A stretch of 49,096 nt of DNA, taken from assembly GCA_017303875.1 (NCBI GenBank), contig JAFLBP010000038.1, positions 1 to 49,096 of the forward strand, in the 5' to 3' direction. Both the position numbers and the translations under genes were made by a program. Shown here piece after piece: positions 41,734 through 49,096 of this stretch. The notes below the pieces were generated by a model. That model was not told the origin of the DNA. It saw only the letters and a list, made by a program, of their open reading frames with translations, and did not search any database. Source of the stretch: Chitinophagales bacterium (GTDB lineage: Bacteria > Bacteroidota > Bacteroidia > Chitinophagales > Saprospiraceae). The stretch's first letter is position 1, and each line of letters starts with the position of its first letter.

Positions 41734-43113
41734 TTACAAGCCTTTGACATCTACATTCACGCGTCCCTTGGAATAAAGATTGACGCGGATTCCGGAGGGC
41801 AAAATCTTGATGTCTTTGACGGCAACTGAATCCACTGTTCCGTTCAGTACCACACCGGGCGTAATGATGTAATTGGTCAGACTTTCCTGAATGGCCGCTT
41901 TTTGAGCCTTGATGTCTTCAGCCAGCGGATAATTCATGGCTTTTTTCATCTGCCCTTTAATCGGCCCTTGAAACAGCCAGGACGCAGAACGCAACAGGAA
42001 GCTCCGGGTTTCGAAGTGAAAATCCAGATCCTGCATTTCAATCTGGTTTTTCTGCGGGTTAAAGGTTGGTTTGCCGATGAAGTAAATATTGCCGTTCAGG
42101 GAGCCGGACAGTTTGGAATTGACCACTAATTTATCGTTGCTGCCCCAGATTTGAATATCCTCCACTTTCACCTTCTTTTTGCCGGATACAAACTCCTGCC
42201 CGACCATGATATTCCGAGCCAAGCGTTCCGCTTCGCCAAATGGCACTTCCGTAGCCACCAGTACCTGATAATCGTCTGGCGGATCGTTTACGAGATTCAG
42301 GTTGGGCACCGAGGAGTTTTTACGGAAGCTGGGTTTGTCGCCAAAGCTTACATCATTGAGGCATTCTACTGCAATTTTTGCCTTGATATTGTTCCAGTCG
42401 GCTGTAATGGGCGACATGGCAATACTCAGCGGGGTCGTTTTTACCCACATTTTATACGCCTCATCCAGCAGTACCGGTTCTTGCAGCGCAATCCAGGCTT
42501 GTTCAACATAAGGGCGCAGGTTAATTTGCTGCGAAACATAATCATCCAGCGTTTTGCTCAACATCTTTTTACTGCGGTTCAGGGCGATGTTGGCGATCGT
42601 TTCCACGCTGATGCTGCCGATGCCGGTTTTCAGCACCGGTTTGCTGAGCCATTCGTGGTATTCCACCTCTGTTTCGGTGCGCAGCGACCAGTCTGGATTA
42701 ATGTAAAAGTTCGTTTTAAAAGCCAGCGCGATTTCGGCATTGGCTTCGGCTTCCGTGATATTCAGGTCTTTTTTCATCCAAAGTTTCACGGGCACTTTGT
42801 ATTTAATGGTATTCCCACTCATCATCATAGTGATGTCGCGGCTTTTCCAGGCATTGAGCATCAGGCCATCGTTGCCATTATCGGTATACGAGTAGTCTTC
42901 GTACAAGGCTGCTTTCGACAGCTGCACATTGAGCGTATTGACGATATCGTTCAGGGAAATATTTACCGGAATTGTCAGGGTAGAAATAAGCGGTGCTTCG
43001 TCTACCGGCTGGTATTGTTCGCCGGGTTTGGGGGCGCTGCTGCTGACTTGAGAACTTTTGCAAAAGCTGAAAAGCAATGCTAACGGGAGCAAGAAAAGGC
43101 GTAATTTTGCCAT
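41734..43113 (-). CDS. DUF4403 family lipoprotein
   Basis: 459 aa from the ATG at 43113 (MAKLRLFLLPLALLFSFCKSS). A start 12 bp upstream would add MFFN. The lipobox is SFC with the lipidated Cys near 18. The body shows the repeated beta-strand pattern of DUF4403, related to the tubular lipid-binding (SMP/BPI-like) fold: STLTIPVNISLNDIVNTLNVQ, VETIANIALNRSKKMLSKTLDDYV, MQDLDFHFETRSFLLRSASWLFQGPIKG. The family function is uncertain. The fold suggests binding a lipid or hydrophobic ligand in the periplasm. It is followed by the esterase gene. Confidence 0.85.
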   Translation of the reverse strand: MAKLRLFLLPLALLFSFCKSSQVSSSAPKPGEQYQPVDEAPLISTLTIPVNISLNDIVNTLNVQLSKAALYEDYSYTDNGNDGLMLNAWKSRDITMMMSGNTIKYKVPVKLWMKKDLNITEAEANAEIALAFKTNFYINPDWSLRTETEVEYHEWLSKPVLKTGIGSISVETIANIALNRSKKMLSKTLDDYVSQQINLRPYVEQAWIALQEPVLLDEAYKMWVKTTPLSIAMSPITADWNNIKAKIAVECLNDVSFGDKPSFRKNSSVPNLNLVNDPPDDYQVLVATEVPFGEAERLARNIMVGQEFVSGKKKVKVEDIQIWGSNDKLVVNSKLSGSLNGNIYFIGKPTFNPQKNQIEMQDLDFHFETRSFLLRSASWLFQGPIKGQMKKAMNYPLAEDIKAQKAAIQESLTNYIITPGVVLNGTVDSVAVKDIKILPSGIRVNLYSKGRVNVDVKGL

Positions 43114-43138
43114 ATTGAAAAACATTCGGTTTAAGCCG

Positions 43139-43146
43139 CAAAAATA
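43139..43146 (-). promoter_or_regulatory. Putative -7 element of the DUF4403 gene
   Basis: TATTTTTG on the minus strand, about 25 nt upstream of the ATG at 43113, matching TAnnTTTG. The 43114-43202 interval is shared with rarA's promoter on the other strand. Confidence 0.4.
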
Positions 43147-43180
43147 AGGAAAGCAACACGGGGAATGCGGAAAGCTGAAT

Positions 43181-43188
43181 TAAATTTG
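43181..43188 (+). promoter_or_regulatory. Putative -7 element of rarA
   Basis: TAAATTTG, 14 bp upstream of the ATG at 43203, matching TAnnTTTG. The -33 half is not clear. A single GGAATGC heptamer unit lies just upstream at about 43162. Confidence 0.4.
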
Positions 43189-43202
43189 AAGTCGGAATTT
43201 TT

Positions 43203-44541
<1,339 letters not shown>

Positions 44542-44552
44542 GTGGGGAAGGT

Positions 44553-44882
44553 TTATTTTTTTACATCGGGGGCGAGGAATTCTTCGGCGCGTTTTTGAAT
44601 TTTCCGGATGCGCTCAAAATCATTTACGATAAGGCGGAGATCTTTTTCATAAGTCTCCAGATTAGTGCCGTGTTTATCGAATACCTGTTTGTAATAAAGT
44701 TGTGCCAGGCTGTCCTTTTCAAAGCCGCTCAGGGCATTGGTAGCCGCATCGGCAACAGCGAGATCTGCCATCAGGCGGGCCAGTTCCTCATCCGAACGTG
44801 AAGGGCGCTCAGCTTTCGGCCCACAAGCGTAAAACCCTGAACACAGGGCAAGTATTACAAGACTTCTTTGGGGAAATAACAT
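44553..44882 (-). CDS. DUF4296 lipoprotein
   Basis: 109 aa. Lipoprotein signal with lipobox YAC (Cys about 20). The body is two or three helices (SDEELARLMADLAVADAATNAL, EKDSLAQLYYKQVFDKHGTNLETYEKDL) matching DUF4296, a Bacteroidota-specific envelope protein family of unknown function. Its start overlaps the end of the SixA-like gene by 28 bp in a different frame, so the pair are translated from one message. The 3' end converges on the heptamer array after rarA. Confidence 0.85.
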   Translation of the reverse strand: MLFPQRSLVILALCSGFYACGPKAERPSRSDEELARLMADLAVADAATNALSGFEKDSLAQLYYKQVFDKHGTNLETYEKDLRLIVNDFERIRKIQKRAEEFLAPDVKK

Positions 44883-45349
44883 GCCTGAATACGGGTATTG
44901 TCTTCGTAAAGTTCAGACCAGGAGGCAGCGGTAGAGATCAAATGCACGATACCGCAGGTGGGCACATTATCGATGAAATCATCGGTAAAGAGGTTGCTCA
45001 CTTCCGTCAGGGTTGGGTTATGGCCGAAAAGCAACACCGTATCGGCTTCATCGGGCAAGCCGGAAATGATGCGTTGAATATCGGAAGGCATTGCCTCGTA
45101 GATTGTTTCTTCCTGGCGGATGGCCTCATCCGGGAAGCCGAACTCGGCGGCAAAAAACTGAGCGGTTGTCAGTGCGCGTTTTGCCGGACTGCTTACGATC
45201 AGGCCAGCTTGCACGTTGAGTTTGTGCAGGTATTTGGCCATACGCGGGGCATCATGCATACCGCGTTCGTTGAGTGGTCGGTTAAAATCGCGCAATCCCG
45301 GGTTATCCCAACTGGATTTAGCGTGTCGAATAAGAAAGAGATGCCGCAT
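44855..45349 (-). CDS. SixA-like histidine phosphatase
   Basis: 164 aa. The catalytic RHG-type motif is RHA in MRHLFLIRHAKSSWDN (His9), with the downstream RPLNERGMHDAPRMA, SSPAKRALTTAQFFA and the late His in FGHNPTLTEVSNLF (about 108-121). This pattern is that of SixA, which removes phosphate from phosphohistidine, and of related small phosphatases. The protein is full length and cytoplasmic. It lies 26 bp downstream of DUF2795 and overlaps the DUF4296 gene. A target protein such as a phosphotransfer histidine domain is not present here. Confidence 0.88.
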   Translation of the reverse strand: MRHLFLIRHAKSSWDNPGLRDFNRPLNERGMHDAPRMAKYLHKLNVQAGLIVSSPAKRALTTAQFFAAEFGFPDEAIRQEETIYEAMPSDIQRIISGLPDEADTVLLFGHNPTLTEVSNLFTDDFIDNVPTCGIVHLISTAASWSELYEDNTRIQACYFPKEVL

Positions 45350-45375
45350 CGGGATTGCGCGAATGGGAATGGGTG

Positions 45376-45597
45376 TTAATATTCGTCTTCGTTGAAGAAG
45401 AAGTCGTCGTGTCGGGGGTAGTCAGCCCAGATATCTTCGATACCTTCATAGACTTCGCCATCATCTTCCAGTTCTTCGAGGTTATCGATAACTTCGGAAG
45501 GTGCGCCGGAGCGGATGGCGTAATCGATGAGCTCATCTTTGGAGGCGGGCCAAGGTGCCTCTTCGAGGTAGGAGGCGAATTCAAGCGTCCAATACAT
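45376..45597 (-). CDS. DUF2795-family small acidic protein
   Basis: 73 aa, very acidic (EELEDDGEVYEGIEDIWADYPRHDDFFFNEDEY). The N-terminal MYWTLEFASYLEEAPWPASKDELIDYAIRSGAP matches the conserved DUF2795 core of Bacteroidota, where this short protein is nearly invariant between genomes. Function is unknown. It lies between queA (92 bp upstream) and the SixA-like gene (26 bp downstream) on the same strand, so may be in one operon with both. Confidence 0.88.
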   Translation of the reverse strand: MYWTLEFASYLEEAPWPASKDELIDYAIRSGAPSEVIDNLEELEDDGEVYEGIEDIWADYPRHDDFFFNEDEY

Positions 45598-45689
45598 AGC
45601 TAATATCTTGTTTTAGCGCGTTCGGGATTTGTTGTGATTCAGATTTGATGGTATTGACAACGCCGCGGGGGCGAAGGTTGTTTCTGCGA

Positions 45690-46754
45690 TTACAATATTA
45701 ACATTGCATCACCGTAAGAAGAGAAGCGATATTTTTCCTTAATTGCTTCCTGATACGCTTCAATAACCAATTCATAACCGCCAAAAGCAGCTACCATAAT
45801 CATCAGACTGGATTTTGGCAGGTGGAAATTGGTGATCATGGAATTGGCAATGCTGAAATCGTAGGGCGGGTAGATAAAGCGGTTGGTCCAGCCTTCTACA
45901 GGTTTAAGCATTTTATCAGCAGAAACAGCAGTTTCAATGGCGCGCATAACGGTAGTACCTACTGCACAGATTTTTTTGCCATCTTCCATGCCTTTATTCA
46001 CCACATCAACATCGCGGGCGAGGATGCGGAAATATTCGGCTTCCATCTTGTGCTTGGAGAGGTCTTCCACATCAATAGAGCGGAAAGTACCCAAGCCGAT
46101 GTGCAGGGTAAGCTCGGCGAAGTTAACACCGCGCAGTTCGAGGCGTTTGAGCAACTCCCGGCTGAAGTGCAGGCCGGCAGTTGGCGCCGCAACCGCGCCC
46201 ACTTCTTTGGCGAAGATGGTCTGGTAGCGTTCGCGGTCGAGTTCTTCCGGCTCCCGCTCAATGTATTTGGGCAATGGAGTCTGGCCCAATCGGGTCAGCT
46301 CCTTGTGAAAATCTTCGTAGGAACCATCAAAAAGGAAACGAATGGTTCGGCCGCGGGAAGTAGTATTGTCAACAACTTCGGCCACGAGGGCGTCGTTGCC
46401 GTTTTCGTCTTCAAAATAGAGTTTGTTGCCTACGCGGATTTTGCGGGCTGGATCAACCAGCACATCCCATAGACCCGATTCGCGATTCAGCTCGCGGAGC
46501 AGAAATACCTCAATCTTGGCGCCGGTCTTTTCCTTCTGGCCATACAGGCGCGCCGGAAAAACCTTTGTATTGTTGAAAATCATTACATCGCCGTCGTCGA
46601 AGTAAGTGAGGATTTCCTTAAAAATTTTGTGTTCAATCTTACCGGTCTGACGGTTAATAACCATCATGCGGCTCTGATCGCGCTCTTCCGCAGGGTACTG
46701 GGCAATCAGTTCCTTGGGAAGATTGAAGTTAAAATTAGAGAGTTTGGTGCGCAT
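45690..46754 (-). CDS. queA: S-adenosylmethionine:tRNA ribosyltransferase-isomerase
   Basis: 354 aa. Conserved NFNFNLPKELIAQYPAEERDQSRMMVINR, DVMIFNNTKVFPARL, the GLHFSRELLKRLELRGVNFAELTLHIGLGTF core and the C-terminal NSMITNFHLPKSSLMIMVAAFGG all match QueA. The enzyme transfers and isomerises the ribosyl part of S-adenosylmethionine onto 7-aminomethyl-7-deazaguanine at tRNA position 34, giving epoxyqueuosine. Other queuosine genes are not in the window. The upstream stretch contains a 48-bp stem-loop and a TATTTTTG box about 130 nt from the ATG. Confidence 0.97.
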   Translation of the reverse strand: MRTKLSNFNFNLPKELIAQYPAEERDQSRMMVINRQTGKIEHKIFKEILTYFDDGDVMIFNNTKVFPARLYGQKEKTGAKIEVFLLRELNRESGLWDVLVDPARKIRVGNKLYFEDENGNDALVAEVVDNTTSRGRTIRFLFDGSYEDFHKELTRLGQTPLPKYIEREPEELDRERYQTIFAKEVGAVAAPTAGLHFSRELLKRLELRGVNFAELTLHIGLGTFRSIDVEDLSKHKMEAEYFRILARDVDVVNKGMEDGKKICAVGTTVMRAIETAVSADKMLKPVEGWTNRFIYPPYDFSIANSMITNFHLPKSSLMIMVAAFGGYELVIEAYQEAIKEKYRFSSYGDAMLIL

Positions 46755-46817
46755 CTTGCGTGTTTACTGATATTTCGGAATCTTGCAAAGTCCTGAATTT
46801 CAGGTCTTTAAGCGGAC

Positions 46818-46865
46818 GTAGCCTTTGTCGGGCCGAACCTTAAGGGTGTCGGCGACAAAGGCTAC
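46818..46865. repeat. Long stem-loop upstream of queA
   Basis: Perfect 13-bp arms GTAGCCTTTGTCG / CGACAAAGGCTAC with an inner nested stem (CCGA/TCGG, ACC/GGT) in the loop. It lies in the probable queA leader and could act as a 5' stabiliser or be a small repeat element. Confidence 0.7.
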
Positions 46866-46884
46866 GGCACCCCGAAAATGGGTG

Positions 46885-46892
46885 CAAAAATA
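46885..46892 (-). promoter_or_regulatory. Putative -7 element of queA
   Basis: TATTTTTG on the minus strand matches TAnnTTTG. It lies about 130 bp upstream of the queA ATG (46754), which would put the 48-bp stem-loop within the leader. Confidence 0.35.
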
Positions 46893-46896
46893 GCTT

Positions 46897-46937
46897 TTTT
46901 AATAAAACTTGCTAATTCTGAAAAAGTTTTATTAAAA
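46897..46937. repeat. AT-rich inverted repeat between typA and queA
   Basis: Perfect 14-bp arms TTTTAATAAAACTT / AAGTTTTATTAAAA around 13 nt. It starts 26 bp after the typA stop and may act as its terminator hairpin, though the base composition is unusual for one. Confidence 0.6.
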
Positions 46938-46962
46938 GTTAGATGAATTCCTGAGCAGGCGC

Positions 46963-48774
46963 TTAGGCGCTTGCCATTTCTTTCGAAGCTTTTTTGCGCT
47001 CGAAATCTTTCAGGTATACTTTGCGGAGGCGGATGTTTTTAGGCGTCACCTCTACGTACTCATCTTCCTGGATGTATTCCAGCGCTTCTTCGAGCGAGAA
47101 AACGCGGGGCGGCGGCAGGCTGACTTTGTCGTCGGAGCCTGAGGCGCGCATGTTGGTGAGTTTTTTCGTTTTGGTGATATTGACCACCAGGTCGTTCGGG
47201 CGGTTGTGCTCACCGATCACCTGACCTTCGTACACGTCTTCACCCGGGGCAACGAAGAAGTTGCCGCGATCCTGAAGGTTATCAAGCGAGTAGGCAATAG
47301 CCGTTCCGGTTTCCATAACGATCAGGGAGCCGTTCTGGCGGCCGGCGATTTCACCGCGCCAGGCATCGAAGCCGATGAAGCGGTGGGTCATAATGGCTTC
47401 GCCCTGAGAAGCGGTGAGTACTGCCGAGCGCAAGCCGATGATACCGCGGGAGGGGATTTCAAAACGCAGCAGGAAACGGTCGTTTTTCTGCTCCATACTT
47501 TTCATCACCCCTTTGCGACGGGTAGCCAGTTCGATACATTTACCGCTGGATTCTTCCGGCACGTCGATGCTCAGTTCTTCAATCGGTTCGGATTTTACGC
47601 CGTCGATATCTTTGATGATTACGCGGGGCTGGCCGATTTGTACTTCGTAGCCTTCACGACGCATGGTTTCGATAAGGATGGACAAGTGGAGTACACCGCG
47701 ACCGAATACCATGAAGGAGTCGGCGCTGTCGGTTTCTTCCATACGCATGGCGAGGTTTTTCTCCAGCTCGCGCTCTAAGCGCTCACGCACGTGGCGGCTG
47801 GTTACAAATTTGCCTTCTTTACCGAAGAACGGAGAGTCGTTGATCGTAAAGAGCATGCTCATGGTTGGTTCATCTACCGCGATGGGTGGCAGGGCTTCGG
47901 GTGCTTCGTAGTCGGCAACCGTATCGCCAATTTCAAAGCCTTCAATACCAACAAGGGCGCAAATGTCACCTGCTTGTACGGTGGTCACTTCGCGACGGGC
48001 AAGGCCGTCAAATACAAAAGCCTGTTTGATGCGGTGTTTCTGGATGGTGCCGTCTTTTTTACAAAGCGAAACCATTTGGCCGGCGTTCAGGGTGCCGCGC
48101 AGTACACGACCTACGGCGATACGACCGATAAAGCTGGAAAAATCAAGCGAAGTGACCAGCATTTGCAGGTTACCTTCCGAGATTTTAGGCTCTGGAATAT
48201 GCTTGATGATATCGTCGAGCAGGGCTGTAATGTCTTCTGCTGGCTTTTTCCAGTCGTGACTCATCCAGCCTTGTTTGGCGGATCCGTAAACCACCGGGAA
48301 ATCGAGTTGTTCCTCGGTAGCGTCGAGTGCGAACATGAGGTCGAACACGTGTTCGTGTGCGAGGTCGGGGTTGCAGTTGGGTTTGTCAACTTTATTGATC
48401 ACCACAACTACTTTTTTACCCATTTCGAGCGCTTTTTGCAGTACGAAGCGGGTTTGAGGCATTGGGCCTTCAAAAGCGTCTACGAGCAGCAGTACGCCAT
48501 CGGCCATATTGAGTACACGCTCCACCTCGCCGCCAAAGTCGGCGTGGCCCGGGGTATCAATAACGTTAATTTTGTGTCCTTTGTAGTTGATAGCAACATT
48601 TTTGGAAAGGATGGTGATGCCACGCTCACGTTCCAGGTCATTGTTGTCGAGGATCAGCTCTCCGGTCAGTTCATGTTCTTTAAAGACCTGTGCGGCATGG
48701 ATCATTTTATCCACCAAAGTGGTTTTACCGTGGTCAACGTGGGCGATAATGGCAATGTTGCGAATCGAACTCAT
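46963..48774 (-). CDS. typA: Translational GTPase TypA/BipA
   Basis: 603 aa. All GTPase motifs are present: AHVDHGKT (11-18), RGITI (51-55), DTPGHADF (73-80) and NKVD (127-130). Domain II, the EF-G-like domains and the TypA-specific C-terminal domain follow (GLRSAVLTASQGEAIMTHRFIGFDAWRG; YVEVTPKNIRLRKVYL). TypA binds the ribosome and helps assembly of the 50S subunit, mainly under cold or other stress. It is a single gene. The leader is about 110 nt if the TACCTTTG at 48888 is used. Confidence 0.97.
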   Translation of the reverse strand: MSSIRNIAIIAHVDHGKTTLVDKMIHAAQVFKEHELTGELILDNNDLERERGITILSKNVAINYKGHKINVIDTPGHADFGGEVERVLNMADGVLLLVDAFEGPMPQTRFVLQKALEMGKKVVVVINKVDKPNCNPDLAHEHVFDLMFALDATEEQLDFPVVYGSAKQGWMSHDWKKPAEDITALLDDIIKHIPEPKISEGNLQMLVTSLDFSSFIGRIAVGRVLRGTLNAGQMVSLCKKDGTIQKHRIKQAFVFDGLARREVTTVQAGDICALVGIEGFEIGDTVADYEAPEALPPIAVDEPTMSMLFTINDSPFFGKEGKFVTSRHVRERLERELEKNLAMRMEETDSADSFMVFGRGVLHLSILIETMRREGYEVQIGQPRVIIKDIDGVKSEPIEELSIDVPEESSGKCIELATRRKGVMKSMEQKNDRFLLRFEIPSRGIIGLRSAVLTASQGEAIMTHRFIGFDAWRGEIAGRQNGSLIVMETGTAIAYSLDNLQDRGNFFVAPGEDVYEGQVIGEHNRPNDLVVNITKTKKLTNMRASGSDDKVSLPPPRVFSLEEALEYIQEDEYVEVTPKNIRLRKVYLKDFERKKASKEMASA

Positions 48775-48887
48775 AAAAAGAATGTTTGGACTTACGGGGG
48801 ATTAAATCCTGAAAAGCAAATTTTTGATGTTAAGTTAAGTTTATTTCAAAATTTCCGCCCAAAAACGGCGAACCCCGAAAAGACCCG

Positions 48888-48895
48888 CAAAGGTA
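48888..48895 (-). promoter_or_regulatory. Putative -7 element of typA
   Basis: TACCTTTG on the minus strand, 113 bp upstream of the ATG (48774), matching TAnnTTTG. The -33 TTG is not at the usual distance. The long leader would be consistent with post-transcriptional control. Confidence 0.45.
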
Positions 48896-48941
48896 CACTT
48901 TTTTGAGAATAAGTAGTTGTTAATAATAATTCAATCATTTG

Positions 48942-48962
48942 GGAATGCGGAATGCGGAATGC
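48942..48962. repeat. Heptamer array GGAATGC near the right edge
   Basis: Three exact copies of GGAATGC, followed by a decayed unit GGAAAAA. Translated on the minus strand it gives the FRIPHS-type peptide often seen in spurious Bacteroidota predictions. A single copy lies near 43162. Confidence 0.85.
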
Positions 48963-49096
48963 GGAAAAAAGAGAGTCTAAAGATTTTTGTGTAAACTGGT
49001 TTTCACTGGAGATCGATTTGGCAACGCTTTTCAAAGGTAGTTAAAAAAGCATTGAGGACGATACCCCAGTTATGAATAGGTACAGTCCATTTTTTT

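Larger units (their letters stand above)
48775..49096. other. Intergenic region at the right edge
   Basis: 322 bp without a supportable gene. It holds the typA leader and -7 box and a GGAATGC heptamer array. A 62-codon frame on the minus strand is made mainly of that array and the typA leader. Confidence 0.55.

Noticed and set aside
47791..48906. 371-codon frame antisense to typA
   Set aside because: Typical shadow of a high-coding-density gene. TypA motifs are complete on the other strand.
48846..49034. 62-codon frame on the minus strand at the right edge
   Set aside because: Its middle part is encoded by GGAATGC heptamers and the rest overlaps the typA leader. No coding features.

Overview
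The window looks like a chromosomal piece of a Bacteroidota member, most likely a saprospirian (Saprospiraceae-like) marine or activated-sludge type. The grounds are three proteins with type IX secretion (T9SS) type A sorting tails, a SusC/SusD outer-membrane pair, Bacteroidota-restricted small families (DUF4296, DUF2795, DUF4403, DUF6326), and repeated matches to the Bacteroidota -7 promoter element TAnnTTTG. The family-level placement is inference.

Layout. 1-1.1 kb: an AT-rich stretch with the 5' end of a gene leaving the window and a hypothetical membrane-anchored protein. 1.2-5.9 kb: a small channel-like membrane protein, a secreted two-gene unit, a small helix-turn-helix protein and a c-type cytochrome lipoprotein. 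6.0-6.4 kb: two identical tRNA-Gly genes with promoter, terminator and a 75-bp palindrome. 6.4-14.3 kb: an AlkC-type DNA glycosylase, a barrel-like protein, and a TamB plus SH3-domain unit. 14.3-16.8 kb: dnaK behind a long leader with a dyad and a sigma54-like element. 16.9-19.5 kb: a T9SS propeller-like protein and a hypothetical exported protein. 19.7-25 kb: a susCD operon bounded by terminators, and upstream of it a probable structured small RNA with a consensus promoter. 25-28 kb: surE, a small membrane protein and a five-heme T9SS cytochrome, tightly coupled. 28.3-31.7 kb: a LysM protein, cutA and a glycosyltransferase. 31.7-32 kb: a large inverted array of heptamer repeats into which two convergent genes read. 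32-35.7 kb: a glutathionylspermidine-synthase-like ligase, a DUF3050 protein, a D-2-hydroxyacid dehydrogenase and DUF6326. 35.6-39.3 kb: a four-gene operon (exonuclease, rpe, LptF/G permease, PAP2 phosphatase). 39.7-43.1 kb: a coiled-coil membrane protein, an esterase and a DUF4403 lipoprotein. 43.2-48.8 kb: rarA, DUF4296, a SixA-like phosphatase, DUF2795, queA and typA.

Most genes are envelope or housekeeping functions: lipid and LPS traffic (TamB, LptF/G, PAP2), nutrient import (SusCD), protein and DNA quality control (DnaK, AlkC, RarA, TypA), and secreted T9SS cargo. No CRISPR array, phage, insertion sequence or obvious defence island is visible.

The most unusual signals are non-coding. 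One is the probable small RNA at 24.8-24.9 kb. The other is a set of 7-bp tandem repeats at five intergenic sites. Two arrays have the same unit exactly one base after the TAA of dnaK and of rarA, two are arranged as inverted arms, and one has supplied the C-terminal residues and stop codons of two convergent genes.
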